DNA of 64,000 bases from Allolobophora icterica (taxonomy: Eukaryota; Annelida; Clitellata; Crassiclitellata; Lumbricidae): assembly GCA_963556255.1 (NCBI GenBank), contig OY744616.1, positions 30,991,671 through 31,055,670 on the forward strand. The letters run 5' to 3'. Made by a program: the position numbers and the translations under genes. The notes under the pieces are model-generated. The model saw nothing but the letters and a program-made list of their open reading frames with translations, had not been told where the DNA came from and ran no database searches. Each line of letters starts with the position of its first letter. The first letter of the stretch is position 1. This document shows, in pieces, positions 1 through 10,664 of this stretch.

Positions 1-3000
1 AGTTATTGGCCCTGCGTGTGCCACTCGTTAAAATGTGGTATTCAGTTCAGCCCAGCCGATACTTTGTAGACAGCCTTCTGCTTTTTTTCTTCGTTTGATA
101 ACTCTTCCCGTTCTGCTTTTTTTCTTGCAAAATAAGTCAATTGTCACCCGTATCTGAGCAGCACGTACAGCCCCTCAGTGAATTTAAAACAAACTCACAT
201 AAAACACTTAATTTCCGGTGCTTGAACCATCAATGGAATTCAGGATTGTGGCAGTACATTTGCAAGTATTAGAATATTTACAAACTGCCTTTTAAGAACT
301 TATGAAAAACCAGTCTTCAGTGCACAACCAAATCAATTTCGACCAAAATGGTTAGAAAGGCATTGTGAGTGACTTAGCAGAAAGTGCAAGTCAATCACTG
401 ATCCATTCAGTCACTCATGACATGCATTCAATCAATCAAATCATCCCCTATGGTAAATCATCAAATAACAGAATGCCTAATTCAAACACTACCCAACTTG
501 GTCTATAAACCCCTCAATCAATCATTCAATCGCTTTATTAAATTATGCTCTCAAAACAATCAATCAAACAATCAGTCAAATAATAAATCACAACGTGACA
601 AAAACACAGTCAATCAATCCACATGAGTACAGAGTACATGCATGTACGCAGGCATGCATGCATCCATGCAGATGAAATCCGAGCAGGTCTTTAGAACAAG
701 ATTATATCTTCCCCTCAGCTCAACGACAGCTTAAGGCAGCGTGTTATGTACGTGATTTGGTCTCCTTTGCATACAGGCATCAATTACAGAGTTGATAGAA
801 TCGATGTCAAGAAAAATAAGCACCAAAAGATCGAACATCTGCACCAGAGAATAACAATAAATACGAATATCATATTTCTTTCAACGTCATACACAGATCG
901 ACCAACCTGCACAATACATCGTTGTATCAGACAGGTAGCCTCTCTCCATTCTCTTGCCGCTAGCAACATGTAGCCTCATAACAGCAACCATGCACCCGCA
1001 GGCCTTCTGAAGTCTTTGCCTTGGACTCCTAAACTCAAGCCAGTGTCTCAGTTTATGCATTCAGAGGATTTCCAGCCATGAAAAATGATCAATAAGTTAT
1101 TAGCTGACTAATCACTTCCACCACTGGTGCCCTGGATAATCTTATTTATCTGAACTACGTGTAGTCTTCACAAATAAAACAAATCTGGGAAACAATAAAA
1201 TCTTTAACGTAACGTAATATCAATAACAGTAGCATTCGTTCATTCACTCGAGGATTTATATAGCACCCCTTCAAGGCAACAACTCAGAAGAGCATTACCA
1301 GTATTCATAATAGAAATTATACTTCAAATATTTCAAGCTGAAAAGGAATGCCAGCAGCAACAACAATGACAATAATTATAATAGGATTGATAATTTCAAA
1401 AGCTCAGGAAAATATTTAGCAGCTGCATTCAGCTATAGCCCTATGCTAATCTGCATGTTTGATTTATACACAAACTTTTCAATGGTTCCCAACAGTCACC
1501 ATGCACACCCCAATACCGAACTCCCTCCCAATGCCCCCTGTGCAGGCGTTTGCAATTGTACGTTTCTAAATAGTCACATAATAGATAGCCTACGGACTGC
1601 GATACGTTACATCGTACACACTAATTACCAGAACCGGTTACCTACTTTACCTGGCGCAGTATTGCAGAATTCACCGACACGATTACCTTTAGATGTTAAT
1701 CGGCCAACAGATATAGTAACAAAAGAGGCATTTTTGTGCAATTTGTGAAAAGTTACGAATAATGGCGGTTTCGTTGGTTTATTCCAGACATACCACGTTA
1801 TAGGCCCAACACAACTGGAAGCCCTAACAGGCCTACATAAAGGTCAAACTCTGAGGTCTACTGGACTTTGTCCTGACCTACAGGGCTTCAGCAGCAAACC
1901 TCCTAACAAGGGGATGTAATGAATTTCACAAGCCCTGCCGTATGTCTATAAAATGCGATCTATTCGACACATCGCATGCCAGTCACTCCCACGCGCTTCA
2001 ATGGCCAGCTCTCCCCAATCGAGTCTCAACAGCCCCCGATCCGCGGGGACGCCTTCAGCCGAGTCGAAGCGTTAAAAGCAGAAATTGAAACAGTAAATAG
2101 TCGGCACGCAACGCTAAAATTAGTAATAATTCAAACTATATTTACTCACCCGTGAGACTGCAAATGCAAAGTCCGCGTAACCCACTTTCTATTTTTATTA
2201 TTATTTTCTATTTTTAGAATCCCGATTTAAATATCCACCACGATCGCTGCGCGCCGCCTCGATAACATGGCTGCCACGTCTAACCATGAGCAAGCCCACA
2301 TCTGAGACATTTGTCTGTGATTTTGACGCAGTGTAATCGCTGAAACTATGAAGCAAGAATTTGTCCGCTGTTTTGCCGATCTTCTGCGCACATTTGCCGC
2401 ACTACTTGGCGTTGCGTATTGGGTTCTGGTATTCCACAACTGCGCGCGGGCAGCAATTTGGGAATAGCTAAACCGCACCTCGTACAATATCAATCTTGGC
2501 TTCAAATTATGCCATCACGTTAAATAGCCATACATGAAAGCCAATTTTGATGTTATTCGTCGCACTCACGATAACACGAACACTTGGATAAACTTTAATC
2601 TATGGTCTTACTTGACCAAGTAAGATTGTCTCTTTACGTACAATTTGCGTCACTACGAGCGCCTTGACAACATGAGCATCAGTGACGCAGGTGTTAATTG
2701 TAGAGTTGACAAGTAATTTTCTTCGTGCTATTTTATCCCATTTTATTCGTCGTGTAATCTTTACGAGGCCTAGTAACAGCCACGCCCACTCAGCACAGCA
2801 AGGAATTCGCCGCTATAGTTACGCCTTGTTACGTATCGTGTCTCCTGTCACTATTCATAACTATAATCACGTTAATGCACATAAAGCCGTGACCAGGCTC
2901 ACAGCAGTGAAAAACTCGTGACAGAGTGAGGCCTGTGACGTAATAACACGACTCTTCTCATAAACATCAATTTGGTGAAACAACATTTTAAAACGAAATA

Positions 3001-3410
3001 TCATGTGATGGAAGTTTGAAATTGGAATTAATTTTTCATTCGTGATATTTGCGCTTAGCGCAGATTAACGATAATGATCAATTTCAGCTGTGGAAGTTTC
3101 GAGAAAACGTACGAATACGTAGGGGCCTAATATATTATGCGATATGAACAGTGACGCAATTGATACTCTATGAATTGGTCGCATCCAATGAAACTGTTTA
3201 TCTAACGCAAACTAACTGGCGGCGAAACACTGCGTTTTTAAAAGAATCATATTCGCATACGTCGGCCCTAAGTGTATGCAGATGAGATGGCTGGCTAGAT
3301 TCGAAACCGAGACCGGGAACCGTTTATACAGCACCCAGTCCAGATGAAATCGTATTCGGTAAATGTCAGCGTGGATAGAAATGAATTGCTAGCTTACTCA
3401 ACACGTTACC
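1..3410. other. No supportable gene; AT-rich DNA with a CpG-richer patch
   Basis: No reading frame here resembles a known protein, and the short frames lack convincing splice signals. About 2030-2510 is visibly richer in CpG (repeated gcgc, cgcg, gatcg) than its surroundings and could be the promoter of a gene lying to the left on the minus strand, but no first exon can be proved. A short perfect inverted repeat with 9-base arms (TCTTACTTG, two-base spacer) lies at about 2607-2626. Near 1250-1290 a TTTATATAGCACCCCTTC segment resembles the widespread 3' ends of dispersed short repeats seen elsewhere in this window. Confidence 0.5.
413..625. repeat. Degenerate TCAA-rich low-complexity tract
   Basis: Imperfect repeats of CAATCAATCAA type run through this stretch. 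They produce an Asn/Gln/Ser-rich translation of 69 codons that looks like a by-product of the repeat, not a gene. Confidence 0.6.
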
Positions 3411-3418
3411 GTATTATG

Positions 3419-3438
3419 CACACACCTACACCTACACA

Positions 3439-3495
<57 letters not shown>
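3419..3495. repeat. (CA)n microsatellite
   Basis: Almost uninterrupted CA dinucleotides, with CACCTACAC variants at both edges. It directly precedes a MITE. Confidence 0.95.
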
Positions 3496-3496
<1 letters not shown>

Positions 3497-3530
3497 TACC
3501 TACACTACACACACCTAGGTTACACCTAGA

Positions 3531-3730
3531 CACAGGCGTAATTTGTGGGAGGTACGAGCTAGGGGCACCCGTACCCACACGTTTTGGACTGGGGGTACCG
3601 TACCCACACTTTTTGAACAATGCCAATCAGTATTTTATTATGGTGCCTTCCCAGAGATCGCGGTCTCTGCCTTGCTTTGTCTATGTAAGAAATTGGTACC
3701 CCCACTTTTTAGACCAAAGTTACGCCCCTG
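3531..3730 (+). mobile_element. hAT-type MITE, family A, copy 1
   Basis: About 200 bp. The left end CACAGGCGTAAT and the right end TTACGCCCCTG form imperfect terminal inverted repeats. The interior carries two copies of a tacccccacttttt segment and a conserved ccagagatcgcggtctc stretch. It is the same element as the copies at 4551-4752 and 8139-8332. The flanks lie in CA-rich DNA and show no clean 8-bp duplication, probably because the adjacent microsatellite has changed. It has no coding capacity. Confidence 0.8.
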
Positions 3731-3732
3731 CC

Positions 3733-3753
3733 TACACACACCTACACAGACAC

Positions 3754-3844
<91 letters not shown>

Positions 3845-3895
3845 AACACACACACACAAGCACACACACACACACACAGTGTCACACACTAGGGA
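3733..3895. repeat. (CA)n microsatellite, about 160 bp
   Basis: Long CA run with scattered AAACAC and AAGCAC interruptions, immediately right of MITE family A copy 1. The element may have inserted into a formerly continuous CA tract (3419-3495 plus this one). Confidence 0.95.
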
Positions 3896-4069
3896 AGTAG
3901 CGTTAAGCGTTGTACGTAACATTATTGAGGTTTATATATATAGACTGTAGATGGAACTGTAATTTAAGTGACAGCTGTGATATCTTATGAGCAGAAAATC
4001 GCGTGAAGTATGGTGGCGCAGAACAAATGTACACGAAGTCCACTGAACCTTTAATTGTCTAAAGTCCTG

Positions 4070-4115
4070 CAGAGGCGTAACTTTGTTCTAAAAAGTGGGG
4101 GGACCAAATTTCGAT
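4070..4115 (-). mobile_element. Truncated MITE family A end
   Basis: Starts CAGAGGCGTAAC and continues with the subterminal ttctaaaaagtggggg of family A in inverted orientation, then diverges after about 45 bp. It is only one end of an element, with no partner end nearby. Confidence 0.55.
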
Positions 4116-4344
4116 TGTTTCAGCTTTCCGGCTGTTACCTAATTATAATGCCATCGTTTGTATTACAGGCATAATAATAATTAGGGCCCTATAGGCTTAA
4201 TAATGATGATTCTATCGAGTCTTAAGTATAATGTTACCATGGTGTTAGATTGACTGCTTTTCATCAAATTGTAGCCCCTGTTAGCCTACTAACCCAGATG
4301 GCCCTGGTAGTGGAGTCTACGACCCCTTTTGGGTCTCTTGTTTA

Positions 4345-4785
4345 GCCAGATTATGTTAACCATGGGCGGCGATCCATGGGGATCGAGGGGGACAAGACCC
4401 CCACCTTTTAGAGTGGGGGAACACATTACAGAGTTGTTCTCCCAAATTTTGAAGAAACACCAAAAAAAGGTCAACAGATTTTTTCGCACGTGAGCGCGAT
4501 AAATTTTTTCACCTCTTTTTTGTCCTCCCCTGTCAAATAAGATCGCCGCCCATAGGCGTAATTTGTGGGGGTTACGAGGGATATTCGTACCCCCACTTTT
4601 TGGACTAAGTGGTGCCTTATCCCCCACTTTTTAAACAATTCCAACCATTGTTTCATTATTGTGCCTTCCCAGAGATCGCAGTCTCAGCCTTGCTTCATAT
4701 ATGTAAGAAATTGGTACCCCCCCCCCACTTTTTAGATAAAGTTATGGCCCTGTCGCCGCCAGTGATGTTAACTGATTATAGGGCC
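4345..4785. repeat. Inverted-repeat element interrupted by a MITE
   Basis: GTTAACCATGGGCGGCGATC near 4353 is mirrored by GATCGCCGCC at 4541-4550 plus AGTGATGTTAAC just after 4760, once the inserted MITE and its target duplication are removed. Internal bases (ggggacaagacccccacctt) match, inverted, part of the 7038-7444 element. This suggests an older relative of that element later hit by MITE family A. The exact outer boundaries are unclear. Confidence 0.5.
4551..4752 (+). mobile_element. hAT-type MITE, family A, copy 2, with perfect target duplication
   Basis: This 202-bp element begins CATAGGCGTAATTTG and ends GTTATGGCCCTG. It is flanked by the exact 8-bp direct repeat TCGCCGCC at 4543-4550 and 4753-4760. 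Eight-base target duplications and CAG...CTG-like ends are hallmarks of the hAT superfamily. There is no transposase, so it must have been mobilised in trans. It interrupts an older inverted-repeat element. Confidence 0.9.
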
Positions 4786-5469
4786 TATGTTTTGTTTATC
4801 CTAGCAATGTTTGGCTTAGTACCGAACTAAAAATACAATAAAATACAATTGCTACCACTAGGTACTCTAGGTATAAGTAATTGCATTTGTGGTTTCACAG
4901 AGGATAGCCTAATACAGAGGATAATCACGGAGGATAATACAATGCAATTATTCCTAGCGGTAGCTAGGAATAATTGCATTGTGACTTCACAGATGATAAT
5001 GCTTGCTACTGCTACGAATAATATTTCATTGTGATTTTACAGAGAATGTGCAGTATGCATGATACCGCTAGGAATAATATTACATTGTGATTTCATAGAG
5101 GAAATATTGCCTTAGCAACCTCTTCTAACCTCTTGGAATAATTGCATTGTGATTTCATAGAGGACGTGTTGCATTGTGATTTCACACAGTATCTTTCCTT
5201 AGCAACCTCTTGTAATAATTGCATTGTGATTTGATAGAGAACATGTTGCCGTAGCAACGATTGTCTAACCTCTGGAAATAATTGCTTTGGGATTGCATAG
5301 AGGATATATTGCCTGAGCAACATCTTGTAACAAATGCATTGTGATTTGATACAATTGATCTATATTTCTGTAACAACATCTTGTGATAATTGCATTGTGA
5401 TTTCATAGAGAACGTGTTGCCGTAGCAACGGTTGTCTAACCTCTGGGAATAATTGTATTGTGACTTCAT

Positions 5470-5692
5470 AGAGGAGAAGGGGGATAGATGAGTGGTAATA
5501 TAATGGCCAGAAGAGAATTAGATCCTGAAAAGTCGCGGTTCGATACCCGTAACACAACCTCCCCCCAGAGCAGACGCCTTGCTGCCAAAACATGTGTTTA
5601 ATTAAGATCTTGAGAATTGTACCGTCATGTTTCAATGTAATGTTACTGCGTACTTGTCAGTTTGAATTAATAAAGAAGATTATTAGGCCCTA

Positions 5693-5770
<78 letters not shown>

Positions 5771-5775
5771 TGCCT
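5470..5775 (+). mobile_element. tRNA-derived SINE with (ATT)n tail
   Basis: The head (GATGAGTGGTAATATAATGG, then GCGGTTCGATACCCGT) resembles RNA polymerase III A and B boxes of a tRNA-derived promoter. The body ends in ATTAATAAAGAAGATTATT and a long ATT repeat (about 5693-5768). The pre-tail segment around 5625-5690 is closely matched at 63845-63915, which supports a dispersed family. It lies inside one unit of the surrounding tandem array: array motifs resume on its right with ATATTGCCTTAGCAA. Confidence 0.75.
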
Positions 5776-5786
5776 TAGCAAACTCT

Positions 5787-5866
5787 TGTATTGTATTGTA
5801 TTGTATTTACGAATTTATAAAGCGCCTCTCGCAGTAGGCCTACAACCTAATCAGAGGTTGTAATAA
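5787..5866 (+). repeat. Short dispersed repeat with AAAGCGCCTCTCGCAGTAGG core
   Basis: TTGTATTGTATTG simple sequence is followed by TTATAAAGCGCCTCTCGCAG and TAGGCCTACAACC. The same block occurs inverted at about 57040-57125, where it also borders ATACAATACAAT. The arrangement fits the 3' end of a short retroelement with a TTGTA tail. Confidence 0.65.
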
Positions 5867-6456
5867 TTGTGTTGTGATTTCATACAATGATACAAGCTAT
5901 AGGGCCTATTTCCGTAGCAACATTCTATATAATAGTTTCCTTATATGCAAATTTGTCCGTTGTATGACGTACGATACGTCACAAACGGCTTCTGTTCTAT
6001 TGTGAAACCGTTTGTGACGTCAGTACTGCCGTCTTGACGACGGCCTTGACGACGGCGATCAACGACATTATGACGGCAAATACACTAGTCTTGTAATAAT
6101 TGCATTGTGATTTCATAGAGGGCATGTTGCCGTAGCAACCTCTTTTAACTTCTGAGAATAATTGCATTGTGACGACATTTTCACGGAGGATGTATAGTAT
6201 ACATACAGGATATATTGTCATAGCAATTTCTTGTAATAATCACATTGTGATTTCATACAGAGTATATTTCCGTAGCAACAACTTGTAATAATTGCATTGT
6301 GATTTCACAGATAATATATTGCCACTTCTTTTAGTAACATAAATAACAATGAGAATTATGATAATGGTGATCACACTGATAATAATGCTCAGTACTTGTT
6401 TGGAATCTTGAGGGCTTCCTCAGATAAAAAAAAATAATTGGCAAAAACAATGGGTA

Positions 6457-6538
6457 TGAAAAGTGGGAGTAGGCTACGGTACCCTCCAGTCCTAAAAGTG
6501 GGGGGTACGGGTACCCCCTCCCGTAAAGTACGCCTATG
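6457..6538 (-). mobile_element. Truncated MITE family A copy
   Basis: About 80 bp matching the last part of the 8139-8332 element: two aaaagtggggg blocks, GGTACGGGTACCCC, and a terminal GTACGCCTATG. The other end is missing. Confidence 0.6.
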
Positions 6539-6839
6539 CTAAAGCCTATCCCTACTAACATTTCCATGGGCGTTAGTAATGACCCATATGGGCTTCATAC
6601 GGGTCCAATATGGGAATATGGGTCTTCATGGTTTCGATCTGCAGTGTGGGTATGTTGGCACAACTTGGCAGGTACGATGTGCCTCGTCTCTAATGAAACG
6701 TCTCCAAACGATTCGGAGTTTTCTAGACTTTGCCGCAGTCACCGGAAATTTACAAACACTATCACATATAACTCTAGTTCTCGAATCACTTTATTGGCTT
6801 AAAGTCCCTCATAGCATTCATTACAAAAGTGTACCTCTA

Positions 6840-7880
6840 ACCATGAGGACCCACGCTGGTATGACCGTCGGCCGATGCTTCCGTCAACTCCGCCTCATCA
6901 GGACTTGTCTCAAGTCGCTTCCATTCGAGGCCCCAGCTAGGACTGCTGTGGCTTGCTTCGTGAGCTCGAGACTCGAGATCTCGGATAGACTACTGTAATA
7001 GTCTTCTGGCGGGAGCGTCGACGGGCTGCAGTCGGTCCAGGGCCGGATTAACATTTTGTAGGCCTGGTGTCCCCAACTCTTAAAGGTGGGGTCTTGTCCC
7101 CCTCGACCCCCGGATCGCCGCCCATGTGTTCAATCAATAAGTGGTGACGAAATTTAAATTATAGCACAGATATTTATGAATTTAAAACTGTTTACGACGT
7201 ACTTTCATAATAGAAACACTGAACAATAGGCCTAGGCCCCCTATCATGAAAATTTAGCCGTTGCACAATTTCACACTCAATGTTCATAAGAGTTAAATTT
7301 GTCAGTCTATCTTGTCCCTGAAATAATTGTTACAAATTTTAAAGCAGCATACTAATGCCAATGGTAGGCCCCTTAATTATTAATGACATGTTTGGTAGGC
7401 CTGGGTCCCGGGGACCCAGTGGAACCATAGTTAATCCAGGCCTGAGTCGGTCCAAGGACCTTTTATGCAGTCGGTCTTAAGGCTGCGGCGAGGCTACTCT
7501 GCGGTCGGCGACGGTTTGACCACGTGACGTCCCCTTCTACGTGACACCCTCCACTGGCTGCCGGTTCCCAAGCGCGTGGAGTTCAAACACTGCTTGTTGG
7601 TCTACACTGCTGTCCACGGCTGACTTCTCTAGGACGACGATGTCGTGCGCTGCGGGTCTTCGTGGGAGTGTTTGAGGGGATCTGTTCATCGCTCGGGCGA
7701 AGACAAAGTTCGGGGACCTTCTCCGTCGCTGGACCGCGTTGCTGGAATGGCCTTCCACCCGAGGTCCGTTCTGCGCCATCAACTGAGGCATTCCGGTCCC
7801 TGCTCAAGCGTCATCTCTTCATCTCTTCACCAAGGCTTATCCTTCTGCGGCCGTATGCATGAGACGGGTGTAACTCTTAT
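6840..7880 (+). pseudogene. Non-LTR retrotransposon (CR1/L2-like) reverse-transcriptase C-terminal fragment, interrupted
   Basis: Conceptual translation around 6850-6990 gives a stretch of the type R-x-L-R-L-I-R ... F-V-S-S-R-L, typical of the thumb region of CR1/L2-like reverse transcriptases. After 7445 it continues with LHWLPVPKRVEFK and LLVYTAVHG, and later with FSVAGPRCWNGLPPEVRSA and a phenylalanine-ending LLKRHLF. These are the usual C-terminal landmarks of that group. Frames shift and stops occur, so it is inactive. A 407-bp hAT-type MITE with perfect target duplication (7038-7444) splits it. The 5' part is absent. The clade assignment is from motif memory only. Confidence 0.75.
7038..7444 (+). 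mobile_element. hAT-type MITE inserted in LINE fragment
   Basis: This 407-bp element has ends CAGGGCCGGATTAAC and GTTAATCCAGGCCTG (15-base imperfect terminal inverted repeats). It is flanked by the exact 8-bp direct repeat AGTCGGTC at 7030-7037 and 7445-7452. Removing the element and one repeat restores continuity between the two LINE pieces. No coding capacity. A segment of its interior recurs, inverted, near 4357-4410. Confidence 0.92.
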
Positions 7881-8138
7881 TCCCAGCCTAAATCTGGTCT
7901 ACGCCGGTCTTGGTATGACATAGGCCTAGGGCTGATGATTAAGCTGGTCTTACGCTGGTCTCCCAAACGCAGCTTTTGCGAAATTTCGACGACTTAGGCG
8001 TACTTTAACATTATAGCAACAGAACTAAGGATACGTACGCAGCCTAGTCCTAACGCTGGTTCACCCGATCAATTCATTGAAACACGAGCAGGCTGGAGGC
8101 CATGTCATCGCTATACAAAACGTGTATACTTACACAAG

Positions 8139-8332
8139 CAGGTGCGTAACTTTGGTCTAAAAAGTGGGGGTACCAATTCCTTACGTACACGAAGCAAGGC
8201 TGAGACTGCGATCTCTGGGAAGGCACAATAATAAAATATTGATTGGCATTGTTCAAAAAGTGGGGGTGCGGTACCCCAGTCCAAAAAGTGGGGGTACGGG
8301 TACCCCTCATACCCCCACCAATTATGCCTATG
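8139..8332 (-). mobile_element. hAT-type MITE, family A, copy 3
   Basis: This 194-bp element is in opposite orientation to copies 1 and 2. It starts CAGGTGCGTAACTTTGG and ends TTATGCCTATG. It is flanked by the exact 8-bp direct repeat TACACAAG at 8131-8138 and 8333-8340. The interior matches copies 1 and 2 over most of its length, including the two aaaaagtgggggta segments. Confidence 0.92.
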
Positions 8333-8841
8333 TACACAAGTATTCTTCGCAACTATCCAGTCAGTGACGTATTTGAAGAGGGCTAGTTTTGCAAACACTG
8401 TTCAACTATAAATTAGCCTATCTATAGTGACGATAGGAATTGCGTCAGATGACCAATTTGCATAAGCCCGTACGTATATCCAACCTGGCTAGTCGTCTCG
8501 CAGAAGTCGGATAGGTGTTATGCAGATACGCGAGGACCGAGTCGAAGCTCGACATGCAAAACTTCTGTATTGAAAGTGTGGCCACAGGGCGAGTATAACA
8601 CGACACGGCCGCGATGAAGCTAATCATCGGAACGAGTGGATACCACAGCAATTAGCTCTGCATGGTTGAGCGGATCGCCTTAGGCTAAGCGGTTCTTTTC
8701 TTGTTTAAGGAACTACTTGTATATCATAGCCATTGTTGTTCAAAATGCCTGCATAGCAACTTAGACTTACAGGTTATATGCCACCATGGAATGATCCCAT
8801 GAATCACCACCATCTTTATTATCACTACACTTAACAATGCG

Positions 8842-9073
8842 CAGTGCTTTTTTCAGCCGGAACGGCGTTCTGGCACCTTTTTCCAGCCACTAAAAAATAA
8901 TGTATTTTAATAATAAAAACCATAACTTAGTTATTTTAATTTAATTTCAGTGTCGTGAACTGTTTCAGTGTTTATTGAGACCCCTCCCAACTCCCAATCC
9001 CGTTTCTCTTGGGATTTTAGCCCTTCCATAATTGTTCAGTTCCGGAACCTTTTTTATAGAAAAAAAAGAACTG
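8842..9073. mobile_element. hAT-type MITE with CAGT(G/T)CTTTTTT ends
   Basis: This 232-bp element begins CAGTGCTTTTTTCAG and ends AAAAAAAAGAACTG. A subterminal GCCGGAAC/GTTCCGGAAC pair is also in inverted arrangement. It is flanked by the exact 8-bp direct repeat ACAATGCG at 8834-8841 and 9074-9081. No coding capacity. Confidence 0.9.
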
Positions 9074-9305
9074 ACAATGCGTAATCCGTGGTTGGCAACA
9101 TGAGAGAAAAACACAGGTCAGCAGCACAACGGAAGGGGAAACGTACACCAGTGGGTGGTTTGAACCAGGTAAACACGGCTGACCTCGTCTATTTGAGCAC
9201 TGGTTGCCTAGAAGTTGCTCATGCAGTTCTTACTCTAAATGAACTTTAACACCATTTAGATATTGCGTTATGACATACGTAAGAGTCGTCATATATAGTG
9301 TACTC

Positions 9306-9482
9306 CAGGGGCGTCTAATTTCGTCTATCCCCCTAAGTCTTTGGAGCAACGTCCTCTTTCCCCCCTCTTCTTCCCCTTCCTTGCCCCCCTGAAATGGTTG
9401 CACACACACTGACAGATCTCTCCCCCCCCCATTTTTTGGATGGAGCATTTGCTCCAAGGTTTCTATGGTGTAGACGCCTCTG
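9306..9482 (-). mobile_element. hAT-like MITE, family B (GCGTCTA ends), copy 1
   Basis: Ends CAGGGGCGTCTA and TAGACGCCTCTG form terminal inverted repeats. The interior has a C-rich tract and TTTGCTCCAAGGTTTCTATG. The same element, inverted, forms the left part of the composite at 59173-60309. The flanks (GTGTACTC left, TTAGTGTC right) are not a clean 8-bp duplication. An apparent minus-strand frame across it is a by-product. Confidence 0.75.
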
Positions 9483-9499
9483 TTAGTGTCTAACCATAT

Positions 9500-10421
9500 T
9501 AAACATCTAACTACCATAACTACATTGTATAACTAATCGACTTTGGCAATAAACTAGCCGTCAATTTCAGATAATGCAAAAGACACAGACATTAAATCAA
9601 GCGCATTAGCAACGAGTGCAACGATGCTATTTTGGTTGGCATGGTGGCAGATTCTCCAACTGGTTTTAATCGTAACTCCTGCGACTGGCCTTGTTGTTTA
9701 AACAAATCCTAGCTTATTTAACTTTATATGCAAGCCTTTCTGTGTTCTAACTTTTTTATCAGTTCAAAAGCAGTTCATTGCAATGAAGAGCTATTCAGTC
9801 AAGAATATCTATTACTGAAGATTTTTATATAGGGAGCTATGTCTAGTTAAGTATGAATAAAGATAAGAGTGCTACAAAAAGGCAATATCCAACAAACATG
9901 ATCACCATCATTTCTATATAAATACACATCATGCACGCACTACTCGAAATCCCACCTCATAAAATGAAACTGTCAAGTCATTTAGAACACACGCAACTAA
10001 TTGATTCTTGTTGTTAAGCTTGCTTGCTCTTTAGCCAAAAGATCCTAAACCACCAAGGCTACACAATCCTGAAGAGGACCTTCCTAAAACAAGTCAGTCC
10101 TGTAGCTAACAGACCATCATCACTAACTTACTATTTTAAATTCTTGAAACAGCTGTTAGTTTTCTCATTGTTGCTGAATTACCCAGAGACCGTTTGGCTA
10201 CTGTTCCGACTATCTCATGAGATGAAACCTGTCCACTTTGCTGATTAATCATGCAGAAATGTATTTTCCAATGACATCTGCACCATGCAGATTCAGCGAG
10301 TAAACCAAGTTTTAGAAGTGCCATGCTGGCACTGGTTTTCGTCATGTCTCTCCAAGCTGCCAGCCGCAGTCTTCAGAGATTTGCAAAACTTGCCTATACT
10401 TCCAAACTTGTGTGATGTTCT
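9500..10421. other. Gene-free stretch; presumed 3' flank or UTR of the zinc-finger gene
   Basis: Lies downstream (minus strand) of the zinc-finger stop codon at 10422. No clear minus-strand AATAAA was found close to the stop, and no plus-strand gene is evident. Confidence 0.35.
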
Positions 10422-10664
10422 TCAGCTTGTGTCAATCTCTCGGATGCCAAACGTCTGTTTCTTTCCCTGCTGGTAGAACTCGGGTGGAACGTTGTGCTTC
10501 TGACGCTGATGCCTGTAAAGGTCAAACGTGTTCTGGTACTGACGTCCACAACCGTCTAGCGTGCACTCGTAACGTTTCTTTCGGGCAGACATCACTGTTC
10601 GACGTGCTGGAAGCCAGAGATTTGGTACTACATAGACGTCTGACTTGTCATTGTGATTGTTTAC
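10422..10664 (-). CDS. Zinc-finger gene, last exon (C2H2 finger)
   Basis: The acceptor TTGTGCTTTAG|GTAAAC follows a pyrimidine-rich tract. The exon reads VNNHNDKSDVYVVPNLWLP, then a basic RKKRYE, then the finger: cysteines separated by TLDG, twelve residues, and histidines separated by QRQK. The tail (PPEFYQQGKKQTFGIREIDT) ends at a TGA. This frame is absent from ATG-initiated listings because it is only an internal exon. The alternative acceptor (10639) is in phase 1. Confidence 0.75.
   Translation of the reverse strand, partial: VNNHNDKSDVYVVPNLWLPARRTVMSARKKRYECTLDGCGRQYQNTFDLYRHQRQKHNVPPEFYQQGKKQTFGIREIDTS

Larger units (their letters stand above)
4875..6320. repeat. Degenerate tandem array with TAATAATTGCATTGTGATTT core
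   Basis: The core AATAATTGCATTGTGATTTC, followed by a CATAGAGGA segment and then TTGCCGTAGCAAC-like and CTCTTG segments, recurs roughly every 50-70 bases (for example 4968, 5138, 5215, 5275, 5385, 5445, 6092, 6157, 6230, 6285). Units vary in length and some lack the TTGCCGTAGCAAC part. The array is split at about 5470-5790 by a SINE with an (ATT)n tail and by another short repeat. Frames read through it are only periodic echoes of the repeat. Confidence 0.85.

Noticed and set aside
3344..3950. Several overlapping frames with long His/Thr or Val/Cys runs
   Set aside because: They are translations of CA/GT microsatellites and of MITE family A; no independent coding evidence.
4875..6320. CRISPR-like array
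   Set aside because: Units vary in length, spacers are not unique, and the context is an animal genome with a SINE insertion.
7845..7920. Complete second copy of the 59339-60309 element
   Set aside because: Only about 60 bases around ATGCATGAGACGGGTGTAAC match; no termini or target duplication are present.
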